A DNA stretch of 64,000 nt from Flagellimonas maritima (GTDB lineage: Bacteria; Bacteroidota; Bacteroidia; Flavobacteriales; Flavobacteriaceae), in the NCBI RefSeq assembly GCF_003269425.1, contig NZ_CP030104.1, positions 3,629,001 to 3,693,000 of the forward strand. The letters are read 5' to 3'. Under the pieces are notes generated by a model that was not told where the DNA came from, did no database searches, and saw only the letters and a program-made list of their open reading frames with translations. Both the position numbers and the translations under genes were made by a program. Shown one piece after another: positions 19,248 through 28,580 of the stretch (the stretch's first letter is position 1; each line of letters begins with the position of its first letter).

Positions 19248-19483
19248 CTTATGATATTTGGAATTTTATTAAAATAGTAGGGTGGCTATAAAGAAATCTA
19301 ATCTCAAAATATAAATGTCTAATTATACTTTCTATTTATTAAGAAATTTGATAGTTATAAAAGCATTAATTTTTGTAAGATAAATTTACCAATAAATTGT
19401 AATATTTTACTTATAATTAACATATTATTAGTATTCTATGTAAATATGGACTATTATAAAGTGACAAAAATAGTTGTTAAAGA

Positions 19484-21019
19484 CTACCCCAACCACCCCT
19501 CCCTATCCAGACTACGGTATTGTATAGCTTCGGAGATATGATTTCCTGAAATGTCGGTTGTACCTTCTAAATCAGCGATGGTTCTGGCGACTTTTAGAAT
19601 TCTATCATAAGCCCTTGCTGAAAGATTTAAACGGTCCATGGCATTTTTCAACAATGCTTTGGAGGCATCGTCCAAAATACAGAACTCCCGTATCTGTTTG
19701 GTGTTCATTTGGGCGTTATAATGTACATGTTCCAAAACTTTAAAACGTTTGGTCTGTAGCTCGCGGGCGGCGGTCACACGTTTACGAATTTCAACGCTTG
19801 GTTCCGCTTTCTTTTCTTCGGAGAGCTTTTCAAAGGGAACAGGGGTCACTTCAATATGGATGTCTATTCTATCCAACAACGGACCTGAGATTTTACCCAA
19901 ATACCGCTGCATTTCTATTGGGGAAGAGGTAACAGGAGCATCCGGGTCGTTAAAGTATCCACCTGGACTTGGGTTCATACTGGCGACCAGCATAAAACTG
20001 CTGGGATAGGTCACCGTAAACCTTGCCCTTGCTATAGTGACTTCCCTGTCTTCCATGGGTTGGCGCATTACCTCGAGTACCCTCCGCTCAAACTCGGGCA
20101 ATTCGTCCAAGAACAACACCCCGTTATGTGATAGGGATATCTCGCCCGGTTGCGGGTAACTTCCGCCACCTACCAAAGCGGCGCTGCTAATGGTATGATG
20201 TGGATTACGAAACGGGCGTTGGCTCATCAGCCCCATATTCTTCACTTTACCGACCACACTATGGATTTTTGTGGTTTCCAATGCCTCGTGCAAGGTCATG
20301 GGCGGTAAAATGGAAGGTAAACGTTTCGCCAACATGGTCTTCCCTGCCCCTGGTGGACCTATAAGTATAATGTTGTGTCCGCCAGCCGCCGCAATTTCCA
20401 TGCACCGCTTTATACTTTCCTGGCCTTTTACATCGGAAAAGTCAAACTCGGGAAAGTTCAGGCTTTCCTGAAATTCTTTTCGGGTATCGACTTTCGTTCT
20501 TGCCAAAGGTTTTCCCTCATCAAAATAAGCAATGACCTCTTTGATGTTTTCCACTCCGTAGACTTCCAAATTTCCTACGATGGCCGCTTCTTTCGCATTT
20601 TCCTTTGGGAGAATGAATCCTTTAAACCCTTCTTCTTGGGCCTTAATGGCTATAGGTAATGCTCCAGTAATAGGTTGCAAGCTACCATCCAAAGAAAGCT
20701 CTCCCATAATCAGATACTGGGCAATCTTTTCCGATTTGATTTGATCAGAAGCTGCCAAAATGCCCAACGCCAATGTAAGGTCATAGGCAGATCCTTCTTT
20801 TCGTAAATCTGCGGGTGCCATGTTGATGGTAATTTTTTTACCTGGAATTTTGTAACCATTGTTTTGGAGGGCCGCGGCAATTCGGTAATTGCTTTCTTTT
20901 ATGGCATTATCAGGCAGCCCAACCAAATGGTAGCCTATACCCCTATCGATATTTACTTCGACGACTATGGTTGTAGCTTCTACCCCAAACACAGCACTGC
21001 CATATACTTTTATGAGCAT
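19484..21019 (-). CDS. comM: YifB/ComM family Mg-chelatase-like AAA+ ATPase
   Basis: 511 residues. The N-terminal Lon-protease-like domain (MLIKVYGSAVFGVEATTIVV) is followed by an Mg-chelatase AAA+ core with Walker A GPPGAGKTM (221-229), Walker B LFLDELPEF and a sensor-type MNPSPGGYF, then the C-terminal Mg-chelatase domain. In other bacteria ComM is a hexameric helicase assisting branch migration during natural transformation. Whether this organism is competent cannot be told. It is monocistronic with its own promoter. Confidence 0.93.
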   Translation of the reverse strand: MLIKVYGSAVFGVEATTIVVEVNIDRGIGYHLVGLPDNAIKESNYRIAAALQNNGYKIPGKKITINMAPADLRKEGSAYDLTLALGILAASDQIKSEKIAQYLIMGELSLDGSLQPITGALPIAIKAQEEGFKGFILPKENAKEAAIVGNLEVYGVENIKEVIAYFDEGKPLARTKVDTRKEFQESLNFPEFDFSDVKGQESIKRCMEIAAAGGHNIILIGPPGAGKTMLAKRLPSILPPMTLHEALETTKIHSVVGKVKNMGLMSQRPFRNPHHTISSAALVGGGSYPQPGEISLSHNGVLFLDELPEFERRVLEVMRQPMEDREVTIARARFTVTYPSSFMLVASMNPSPGGYFNDPDAPVTSSPIEMQRYLGKISGPLLDRIDIHIEVTPVPFEKLSEEKKAEPSVEIRKRVTAARELQTKRFKVLEHVHYNAQMNTKQIREFCILDDASKALLKNAMDRLNLSARAYDRILKVARTIADLEGTTDISGNHISEAIQYRSLDREGWLG

Positions 21020-21097
21020 CTGATAATTTTTTAAAGTCCAAAATGTTGGGGTTAGAAACTATAATGGAAGATGATATTCGGTGCTATGACCAAAATT

Positions 21098-21130
21098 CAA
21101 AAGTAAAATATTTACTACAAATAAACCAAA
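21098..21130 (-). promoter_or_regulatory. predicted comM promoter
   Basis: Minus-strand TTTG (21130-21127), 21 bp, then TACTTTTG (21105-21098). Both elements match the Bacteroidota -33/-7 consensus TTTG-N19-21-TAnnTTTG. About 80 bp upstream of the comM ATG. Confidence 0.5.
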
Positions 21131-21176
21131 CGGCTATTGGTTAAAAACTAATCCGACAAACGTTCAGCGTTCAGCA

Positions 21177-23579
21177 TCAAAAATCACTTTTTGGTTTAAA
21201 CACAAGTTTTGATTCAGCTTTATTTTGAATTTCTTCCCTGTTCATCATCATTTTGCGGAATTCACCTTTGATATAGAGTTTCGCTTGGTCTTTATAATGT
21301 TTACTGAACGGATTACCGGATTGTCCTGTGGGCAATATACTGATACTATTCTCGACATCGGAGAAATCGATAATACGTCGTGTAGATGGGCCTGCACTTA
21401 CTTTGTAAAAACCAGTACTATCATACGGGAACGCCATGTTATTGATAACCTCTCGACTCCCATGCAAAGGAAATGGCCCTACATTGAAAAAACTTCGTAG
21501 TGACTCCACCCGACCAATGGGATGACCATGCTCCAATGTATGCACTTTGTCCCAAGTCCATTGGTTAGGATCCGACCCAAAATCGTTGACTATTGAATTC
21601 CAAGCATCTGCAAAGGATTTTAATACAATATCGTTTCTGGTCTCTACCTCATTTTTTGTAGTTATGTTATCCCACCAAGATCCTTCCTTCATCTTTGTTC
21701 CCCATGCAATTTGACGTTTCATCAAATGCGTAGATAGAAACTGCTTAAACTGTTCGGAGCCAAGTTCATCTTCAAACGTATTTTTTAAAACATAATATTC
21801 ACAGCGATGGTAAAGCAAACCATTTGTATTTTCTAAAGTATATGCACCATCCCAATTCTTGAGTGCATCAACCTGTACCAATTGTTCATCGGAAAGACTT
21901 GAAACGTCCAATAACTTGATCAATTCAGTTACCAATTGAGGGTTTACGGGTGAAGTAACATCCAAAATCATTTTGGAAGCCGATTCCTTATCCCAGTCAT
22001 TTTTTCCGTCCAAGAGCGCTACTATTCTTCTCGCCCTGTTTTCGGGAAGATAATATCCAGGATATAGCATTCCAGCAATAGAATCCGGTTGATTGTTTGC
22101 GGAATAGACATAGTTCCAAGGTGGGTTTATAGCACTTGGATTTTTTGAAAAATCCAGATAACCCAAGGGTTCCTGTCTTCCAGATGCACCATCCAGTATG
22201 AACTTGGTAGAAACACTATCTGGCATGGTATATAGTTTTGCGGAAGCCCACCATGCTACGTTGCCATCAGCATCGCCATACATTACATTAAGTCCAGGTG
22301 CGTGGATTTTTGGAAGTGCAGCTTTAAATCCATCAATATCTTTTGCGTGGGTCATCCCGTAGAGTGCATCCATTACTTCGTTTTTCTCTTTGGTATACAC
22401 CCAGGACATGGCAATGGGAATTTCCCCAGATACTTGCTTGGCAACGCCGTTCATAACAGGTCCATGCCTTGTTTTCTTGTACATAAAGGATATCGTTTCG
22501 GCATCTTTCACCTTGATTTCCTTCGTAACATATTCGTAGTCCTTCCAGCCGAGTTCTGTTCTGTACTTCGTACTGTCCGAAGGGTTTTTTTGCTCATAGT
22601 AAAAATTCAGGTCATCGTTCTGAAACATCGTGAGCCCATAGGCTAGATTTCTATCATGTCCCAATAATGGAAAAGGGACACCAGCGATGTGATACCCATA
22701 TTTCTCGTAATCGGGTGTGCTAACATGCGCTTCGTACCATACCGAGGGCTGCGCAAAACCAATATGTGGGTCGTTGGCAAAAATAACCTTTCCCGATTTC
22801 GTCTTTTCAGGTGACAAGACCCAACTATTGCTCCCTTCAAACTGGGGTACAGGTAATTTTTCCATTACATTGATAACACTTGCCGTAATATTGGTTTCCA
22901 GTGAATCCGAAACAGTATTATTGTAATTTTTGATCCAAACGGTAGAAGTATCCGACATTATGGCCAAATCCTTCAAGTATGCTTCGCCAAGTTGGTTTTT
23001 GATGTTGGTCAATAAAGGATCGGTTTTATGTGCCATTGCAAAGCTAAAAGCCATGTAGCCGACTGCATCATAAATATCCTCCAGTACAAAAGGTTCCTTG
23101 TCCAATCCCGTTAAATAAAACTCCACAGGTGTTGGTCCTTTTTCTATAAACTCATTTATTCCGTCCAGATATGCTTTCGAAAGCACGACCATTTCACTTT
23201 GCATATCGAGTTGGGAAACTGTATGCTTGGTGTGGTCATCTATTCCCAGGGAAAGAAAAAATTTGTCGGTTTCCAACAAATCCTTACCAAAAACTTCCGA
23301 AAGTTTTCCTTTGGCAACACGTCTCAATAATTCCATCTGCCAGAGTCGGTCCTGGGCGTGCACATACCCTAAGGCACGAAAAGCATCTTCTTGCTTGTCC
23401 GCATAAATATGCGGAATTCCATACATATCAAAATAAACGTTTACTTCGCCAGTAAGGTCGGACAGTTTTTTTTCTCCGTCATAATCGGGCTTTAGGGAAT
23501 TTATAAAAATATAAACACCTATAAGCAAGATCAGTAGGATGCCGGCAATGACCAGCAGTACTTTTTTTAACTTCTTCAC
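21177..23579 (-). CDS. penicillin acylase family protein (Ntn-hydrolase)
   Basis: 800 residues. An N-terminal hydrophobic segment (about 6-27, VLLVIAGILLILLIGVYIFI) targets it to the envelope. The presumed alpha chain ends at the autocatalytic site FEGSNSWVLSP, with the nucleophile Ser250 at the start of the beta chain. ANDPHIGFAQPSVWYE, typical of penicillin/AHL acylases, follows. The likely activity is amide hydrolysis of beta-lactams, acyl-homoserine lactones or peptides; the substrate cannot be read from sequence. It is transcribed alone, between dsbD and comM. Confidence 0.9.
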   Translation of the reverse strand: MKKLKKVLLVIAGILLILLIGVYIFINSLKPDYDGEKKLSDLTGEVNVYFDMYGIPHIYADKQEDAFRALGYVHAQDRLWQMELLRRVAKGKLSEVFGKDLLETDKFFLSLGIDDHTKHTVSQLDMQSEMVVLSKAYLDGINEFIEKGPTPVEFYLTGLDKEPFVLEDIYDAVGYMAFSFAMAHKTDPLLTNIKNQLGEAYLKDLAIMSDTSTVWIKNYNNTVSDSLETNITASVINVMEKLPVPQFEGSNSWVLSPEKTKSGKVIFANDPHIGFAQPSVWYEAHVSTPDYEKYGYHIAGVPFPLLGHDRNLAYGLTMFQNDDLNFYYEQKNPSDSTKYRTELGWKDYEYVTKEIKVKDAETISFMYKKTRHGPVMNGVAKQVSGEIPIAMSWVYTKEKNEVMDALYGMTHAKDIDGFKAALPKIHAPGLNVMYGDADGNVAWWASAKLYTMPDSVSTKFILDGASGRQEPLGYLDFSKNPSAINPPWNYVYSANNQPDSIAGMLYPGYYLPENRARRIVALLDGKNDWDKESASKMILDVTSPVNPQLVTELIKLLDVSSLSDEQLVQVDALKNWDGAYTLENTNGLLYHRCEYYVLKNTFEDELGSEQFKQFLSTHLMKRQIAWGTKMKEGSWWDNITTKNEVETRNDIVLKSFADAWNSIVNDFGSDPNQWTWDKVHTLEHGHPIGRVESLRSFFNVGPFPLHGSREVINNMAFPYDSTGFYKVSAGPSTRRIIDFSDVENSISILPTGQSGNPFSKHYKDQAKLYIKGEFRKMMMNREEIQNKAESKLVFKPKSDF

Positions 23580-23658
23580 TGGAAATTTGATTGATTTTTA
23601 GTGAATCGAAGGTAACCTATTTTAGAAAAAAGGCGAAAAAAGTACGATGAAATGGCTC

Positions 23659-25638
23659 TTATTTATTCATGGAAAGATGATATTTTTCCAGACCGGATTT
23701 AAGCCATCTTTCATACTCCTCAGCATCAACATATTGTACAGCATCATTTAAGATTTCAAGATTTGGGGATAGTAATACATAATATGGTTGGGAAGCTGCG
23801 TTAAAATTTATAGTTTGGAAAGTGCCCCACTTTTGTCCTATGGTTTCAATTTCCTTTATTCTTCCCGAATCATATTCAAAATCGAATTTTTCTTTATCCG
23901 GAAGCTCTTTTCTATCGTCAACATATAAGGAAATTAAAACGTATTCCTCTTTCAATATGGGATAAATACTGGAATCGCTCCAAACATTTTCTTCCATTTT
24001 CCTACAATTTACACAGGCCCAACCCGTAAAATCGAGCAGTATTGGTTTATTGACTTTTTGGGCGTAGGCCAAGCCTTCCTCAAAATCCTTGTAGCAATCC
24101 AGTTCCAAGGGACAATCGCTTTCGGTTTCTTTTATGCTATAGAAATCCGGTGGGGGAAAACCACTGAGCAATTTTAGGTTTGTCACATTTAATAGCCCTA
24201 ATATGAGATATACTGAAAAGATAAGACTCAGAAAACCTACGAACTTTCTTGCCGGTGAGAGCTTTTGCTTTGGTCCATCGTGCGGAAACCTGAATATGCC
24301 AAAGAGGTAAAGTGTCATTAAAATGAACAATACTATCCAAACCCCCAAGAAAATCTCCCTTTTAAAAACTCCCCAGTTTCCGACCAAGTCTGCATTTGAA
24401 AGAAACTTAAAGGCCAGTGCCAGTTCCAAAAAGCCCAAGACCACTTTTACCGTTGTCATCCATCCGCCGGATTTTGGCAAAGAATTCAACCACGCAGGAA
24501 AAAGTGCGAAAAGCGCAAACGGCAAGGCCAATGCGAGGCCAAAACCTACCATACCTGCAGAAAGGTTTACGGCCACACTGCCTTCGGCCAAGGTGGTGCT
24601 TCCCAAGAGTCCACCCAAAATGGGCCCGGTGCACGAAAAAGAAACAATGGCCAATGTCAACGCCATAAAAAATATACCCAGCCCTCCTCCTACTTTGGAC
24701 GATGCCGCATCCATTTTGTTGGCCCATGAACTCGGTAAGGTCAGCTCGTAATAACCAAAGAACGAAAAAGCAAAAAAGACAAAAATGACAAAGAAGAGAA
24801 CGTTGAGCCAAATATTTGTGGCTATGGTATTCAAAATCTGTGAATCCACCGAATCAAACAAGTGAAAAGGAAGACTAAGCAAAAAATAAATTAGTACTAT
24901 AAAGAACCCATATAGTAAGGCGTTTGCAATGCCCTTTGATTTCTGCTTGGTCTGCTTGGTGAAAAAAGAAACCGTTAACGGAATCATGGGAAAAACACAT
25001 GGTGTGAGCAACGCAATAAGTCCGCCCAAAAAGCCTAGGCCAAAAATCATCCACAGATTTGATTTGTTCTGTACATTTTCCAGCCCATCTTGGTTGAGCA
25101 ATTCTTTGTTTTTCAAATCTAGTTTTAAAGAAGACCCCAGCGCGGCACTACGGTCATCCAGTTTCTGTTCTGAAGCTTGAAAAGTAGTACCATCCAAGGA
25201 AATTTGAAACAATTCGTCTTTTGGAATACAGACCTCTTTACATATTTGATAAAACAGATTGACCGAAATCTGATTTAAATCGGGCTTCAACAATTTTATG
25301 CGCTGCGTAAAGACAGCATCTTTCTTAAAAAAGGTTTCGTCCACTTCAAAAACATCACTGTACTCGGTTATCGTCTCACTCTCCGTAGTTTTTCCAATCA
25401 GTTCATAATCCTCCCCTGCTCCTTCAAAAGTGAATTCGCTTGGTAGGGAACCTCCTTCGGCGGTGTATTGGGAATACACATGCCAACCCTCCAATATTTT
25501 CCCCTTGAACAGTAACTCGTATTCGGTATCGGATATTTTTTTGACCTCGTGCGACCAGACAGCTGGATTACTCTCTGACTGAGGGGTCATGGATATCGTG
25601 AAAATGAAAAAAAACAAAAATGATACTAGATGCCTCAT
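23659..25638 (-). CDS. dsbD: thiol:disulfide interchange protein DsbD
   Basis: 659 residues with the full three-part layout: signal peptide; periplasmic alpha domain with a Cys pair (YQICKEVCIP); eight-helix transmembrane beta domain with the redox cysteines in TPCVFPMIPLT and FSCTGPILGG; and C-terminal thioredoxin domain with WACVNCRKMEENVW. It carries electrons from cytoplasmic thioredoxin to periplasmic thiol proteins. Its start overlaps the tilS stop by 4 bp, so the two share a transcript. Confidence 0.93.
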   Translation of the reverse strand: MRHLVSFLFFFIFTISMTPQSESNPAVWSHEVKKISDTEYELLFKGKILEGWHVYSQYTAEGGSLPSEFTFEGAGEDYELIGKTTESETITEYSDVFEVDETFFKKDAVFTQRIKLLKPDLNQISVNLFYQICKEVCIPKDELFQISLDGTTFQASEQKLDDRSAALGSSLKLDLKNKELLNQDGLENVQNKSNLWMIFGLGFLGGLIALLTPCVFPMIPLTVSFFTKQTKQKSKGIANALLYGFFIVLIYFLLSLPFHLFDSVDSQILNTIATNIWLNVLFFVIFVFFAFSFFGYYELTLPSSWANKMDAASSKVGGGLGIFFMALTLAIVSFSCTGPILGGLLGSTTLAEGSVAVNLSAGMVGFGLALALPFALFALFPAWLNSLPKSGGWMTTVKVVLGFLELALAFKFLSNADLVGNWGVFKREIFLGVWIVLFILMTLYLFGIFRFPHDGPKQKLSPARKFVGFLSLIFSVYLILGLLNVTNLKLLSGFPPPDFYSIKETESDCPLELDCYKDFEEGLAYAQKVNKPILLDFTGWACVNCRKMEENVWSDSSIYPILKEEYVLISLYVDDRKELPDKEKFDFEYDSGRIKEIETIGQKWGTFQTINFNAASQPYYVLLSPNLEILNDAVQYVDAEEYERWLKSGLEKYHLSMNK

Positions 25639-26942
25639 GTTAGCAGTGTAATTTTTAAGATGCTCCTGGTCGATGCATCTACTTTAAAACGTTCATCCAT
25701 TCGCTTTCCAACAACCCAGATAATCGTATCGCCCGAACACAATAACCATTGTTTGGATTTGGAATACATATCCATTTTTTCATCTTTAAAGAACTTGGAA
25801 ACCTTTTTCGTCCCTTTCATTCCAAATGGATAAAAGTAGTCGCCTTTTTCCCAATTCCTTAATACTAACGGATAGTTTAACTTTTCCTTATCCAAAAAAA
25901 CTACATTTTTTGATGCTTTTCCCAAAGTATCGACCGCTTCAAATATCAATTGGACCGGAACTTCCAACCTTGAATCTTTATCAGAAATAAAAAAAAAACT
26001 ATTTGCAGCATCTTTTCGTTCACTAAGTATCAAATGCGTTCTGTCCTTTAGCAAACTATGTGTCTTTGAACGCACCTCTTTTCCACTGGTTCCTGATAGC
26101 AATGCGCTCACATTATCCCATTCGGTAAATCCAAATTCGTGAAAAAGCTGATACAAGTAGGCATCGATGGGTTGTAGTTTCAGTAATTCGATTATATCAA
26201 TTTTATAGTGATCATCGTCCTTATAAAACAATGCTTTTTTCATCTCGCCAATATGATTTTTCAATATTGCATTGGTTTGATCAAGATGATTTTGCGTCTT
26301 TTGAAAATTCTCGGAAAATGTTGGGTGAAGTTCTTTTAATTTTGGTACAATTTCCAATCGGATTTTATTACGTAGATATTTACTTTCTTTATTGCTACTA
26401 TCCTCTCGCCATTTGATATTTTCGTTTTTAGCATAATTTAAAATATCGTTCCTAGAAAAATCCAATAACGGTCTGACTACCCTTCCGTTCTTTGCGGGAA
26501 TACCTAGTAGGCCATCAATTCCCGTACCTCTCGAAAGGTTTATTATGAAGGTTTCCAAACTATCATCGGCATGGTGTGCAGTAAGGACGTAATCAAATCC
26601 TTCGGTTTCCATTACTTCATTAAACCATTTATAGCGCAACTCCCGAGCTGCCATTTGAACCGAAACTTTATGGTTTTTAGCGTATTGTCCTGTATCAAAG
26701 GATTTTACCAAAAAAGGAGTTTTAAGTTGGTCTGAAAGATTTTGTACAAAGACCTCATCTTCATCGCTTTCTTTTTCCCTAAGATTAAAATTGCAATGGA
26801 CCAGAGTAACATCCAATTCATCGCCGACCGCCAAATACGCCAATGCAACGCTATCAATCCCACCACTACAGGCCAACAACAGCCGTTTCTCCCTTAAAAA
26901 GGAAAAATTTGTATTGATGTGTTCAGTGAATTGTTTAAGCAT
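25635..26942 (-). CDS. tilS: tRNA(Ile)-lysidine synthetase
   Basis: 435 residues. The PP-loop ATPase motif SGGIDSVAL lies near residue 30, followed by TAHHADDSLETFIINLSRGTGIDGL. The C-terminal third is the TilS-specific substrate-binding domain (WEKGDYFYPFGMKGTKKVSKF). It modifies C34 of the CAU-anticodon tRNA to lysidine so that it reads AUA; essential in most bacteria. A consensus -7 box lies only five bases before the ATG. Confidence 0.94.
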   Translation of the reverse strand: MLKQFTEHINTNFSFLREKRLLLACSGGIDSVALAYLAVGDELDVTLVHCNFNLREKESDEDEVFVQNLSDQLKTPFLVKSFDTGQYAKNHKVSVQMAARELRYKWFNEVMETEGFDYVLTAHHADDSLETFIINLSRGTGIDGLLGIPAKNGRVVRPLLDFSRNDILNYAKNENIKWREDSSNKESKYLRNKIRLEIVPKLKELHPTFSENFQKTQNHLDQTNAILKNHIGEMKKALFYKDDDHYKIDIIELLKLQPIDAYLYQLFHEFGFTEWDNVSALLSGTSGKEVRSKTHSLLKDRTHLILSERKDAANSFFFISDKDSRLEVPVQLIFEAVDTLGKASKNVVFLDKEKLNYPLVLRNWEKGDYFYPFGMKGTKKVSKFFKDEKMDMYSKSKQWLLCSGDTIIWVVGKRMDERFKVDASTRSILKITLLT

Positions 26943-26946
26943 TGTA

Positions 26947-26954
26947 CAAAATTA
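26947..26954 (-). promoter_or_regulatory. predicted tilS-dsbD promoter giving a (nearly) leaderless mRNA
   Basis: TAATTTTG on the minus strand (26954-26947), a perfect TAnnTTTG box, with only 4 bp between it and the tilS ATG at 26942. Transcription from the usual distance would start at or next to the A of the ATG. Confidence 0.5.
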
Positions 26955-27001
26955 CCACTAAACCTTGAATTTATAGAGACCGGTTAAAGGTATTGGGTTT
27001 T

Positions 27002-27041
27002 GGGTAAAAGGGTAAAAGGTGAAGGGTAAAGGGTAAAGGGT
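27002..27041. repeat. degenerate heptamer array, unit GGGTAAA
   Basis: Five to six tandem copies of GGGTAAA (with one-base insertions) in the 335-bp gap between tilS and pabB. First of two heptamer arrays in this gap; the gap holds no gene I can support. Confidence 0.7.
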
Positions 27042-27076
27042 GTTAGGCGAAAGATATATGGTGTTGTTCATTGTTT

Positions 27077-27100
27077 GCTTCGGCTACGCTCAGCATAAGG
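27077..27100. repeat. REP-like palindromic sequence
   Basis: GCTTCGGCTACGCTCAGCAT followed by AAGG. It shares the core TTCGRCTRCGCTC with two copies at 30543 and 30605. Such short GC-rich palindromes in an AT-rich genome are typical of REP elements. Confidence 0.5.
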
Positions 27101-27123
27101 GTTGTCGCTTGTCAAAAATTAGA

Positions 27124-27207
27124 CATCGGTCATCGGTCATCAGTCATCTCTCATCGTTCATCAGTCATCTGTCATCTGTCATCTGTCATCGGTCATCGGT
27201 CATCGGT
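27124..27207. repeat. heptamer array, 12 units of CATCNGT
   Basis: Twelve consecutive 7-bp units in strict phase: CATCGGT (x2), CATCAGT, CATCTCT, CATCGTT, CATCAGT, CATCTGT (x3), CATCGGT (x3). The first four bases never vary while positions 5-6 do. An open frame across it is a by-product of the repeat. Confidence 0.9.
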
Positions 27208-27277
27208 CAACCAATCAAAAAATCTTAAAACATGAACCTGTGTACCTAATTATAATAATCTACAAAATCAGACAAAA

Positions 27278-28573
27278 TCAACCCCCCTCCAATACGCTCC
27301 GCATTGCTTTTGCCTTGAGCAAACATTCTTGATATTCTTTTTCAGGGTCGGATTTGGCCGTGATGGCACTTCCTACGGAAAAGGAAACATATTTTGCTTT
27401 TTCATTATAAAGAATACTTCGGATAACTACATTAAAATCAAAATCTCCGTTAGGTTCAAAATAACCGACCGCTCCACTATATAGTCCTCGTTTTGTCTCT
27501 TCCAACGCTTCAATGATTTTCATGGCGGAAACTTTGGGGGCGCCTGTCATACTACCCATGGGGAAAGTCTCTTGAATCAGTTCGAAAGGGTTTTTGCCTT
27601 TTGGAATTTTTGAAACAACCGTAGAAACCATCTGGTGGACCTGTTCAAAAGTATATACCTTACAGAGCTCCTTAACTTCCACACTTCCTTTTAAAGCACT
27701 TTTGGATAGGTCGTTCCGAACCAAATCGGTAATCATAATGTTCTCCGCTCGTTCTTTTTCGTCATGCTCAAGTTGATTTTTGAACAATTCATCTTCTACC
27801 TGATTTTTTCCTCTGGGAGCTGTTCCTTTTATAGGTTGGGAAATAAGCGTTTGGTGTATTTTTCTCAAATAACGCTCGGGTGAAGCACATAATGCATATT
27901 TGTCATTGTGTCTTAAAAAAGCTGCAAAAGGAGGCTTCGAAATAGCATTGAGTTTTCTATAAGTCCCTAAGGGGTCAATCTCCGTATTTTCCGAATAAAA
28001 CTCTTGACAAAAATTTGCTTCATAGATATCGCCACGATGAATATGTCCCAATAATCTATTCAATTTATCAAAATACGCATCTTTATGAATACGCATTTTA
28101 ATATGTACAGGTTGATTCAACTCAATTTTCGACCTTTCACTGTCCGTTATTGATTTTATTTTGATATAGTCTTGTTCAATTTCTTCTCCATAGGCCTCCA
28201 AATACGAAAAACCGATTTCTCCATCTTTAATATGTATAATTTTTGACGGTTGAAAGAAATAAATCTTAGGAAAGTCCAAGCCATCAAAATTATTTGATGA
28301 CAAATTTTCTATATCATTTTTTAAATCGTAGGATAAGTAGCCAAATAGCCAATCTTTGGTTTTACCGATACGTTTGCGTGCTTCATCGACCGTTTTTATT
28401 ACTTGATCATTTGGTACTTGGGAAACCGCCAAAATTGAATCAAATGAGCCGTAGCTATCCGTATGTCCGTTACTGTCCAACCAGACGATCTGTGAATACT
28501 TCTTTGACCATTCGAGCAGAGCATCCTTTATTTCTAAAGACTGGGCAATTGAAAATGAGCGATGCTTTCGCAA
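27278..28573 (-). CDS. pabB: aminodeoxychorismate synthase component I
   Basis: 431 residues of the chorismate-utilising TrpE/PabB family. The motif PIKGTAPRG has the Lys that marks 4-amino-4-deoxychorismate synthases (anthranilate synthases have PIAGTR). The metal-binding SMTGAPKVSAMKIIEALE and RGLYSGAVGYF are near the C-terminus. It supplies p-aminobenzoate for folate. The glutamine amidotransferase (PabA) and lyase (PabC) are not in the window. It begins 7 bp after the FMN reductase gene, probably in one transcript. Confidence 0.88.
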   Translation of the reverse strand: MRKHRSFSIAQSLEIKDALLEWSKKYSQIVWLDSNGHTDSYGSFDSILAVSQVPNDQVIKTVDEARKRIGKTKDWLFGYLSYDLKNDIENLSSNNFDGLDFPKIYFFQPSKIIHIKDGEIGFSYLEAYGEEIEQDYIKIKSITDSERSKIELNQPVHIKMRIHKDAYFDKLNRLLGHIHRGDIYEANFCQEFYSENTEIDPLGTYRKLNAISKPPFAAFLRHNDKYALCASPERYLRKIHQTLISQPIKGTAPRGKNQVEDELFKNQLEHDEKERAENIMITDLVRNDLSKSALKGSVEVKELCKVYTFEQVHQMVSTVVSKIPKGKNPFELIQETFPMGSMTGAPKVSAMKIIEALEETKRGLYSGAVGYFEPNGDFDFNVVIRSILYNEKAKYVSFSVGSAITAKSDPEKEYQECLLKAKAMRSVLEGG

Positions 28574-28580
28574 TTGGTTT

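Noticed and set aside
15538..19483. Complete prophage
   Set aside because: Only two tail-type genes are present; no integrase, terminase, capsid, lysis genes or att repeats could be found.
27124..27207. CRISPR array
   Set aside because: Units are only 7 bp with no spacers and there are no cas genes.
27040..27228. 62-codon plus-strand frame rich in Ser-Val-Ile-Ser-His repeats
   Set aside because: The protein repeat is a direct result of the 7-bp DNA array read in successive frames; not a gene.
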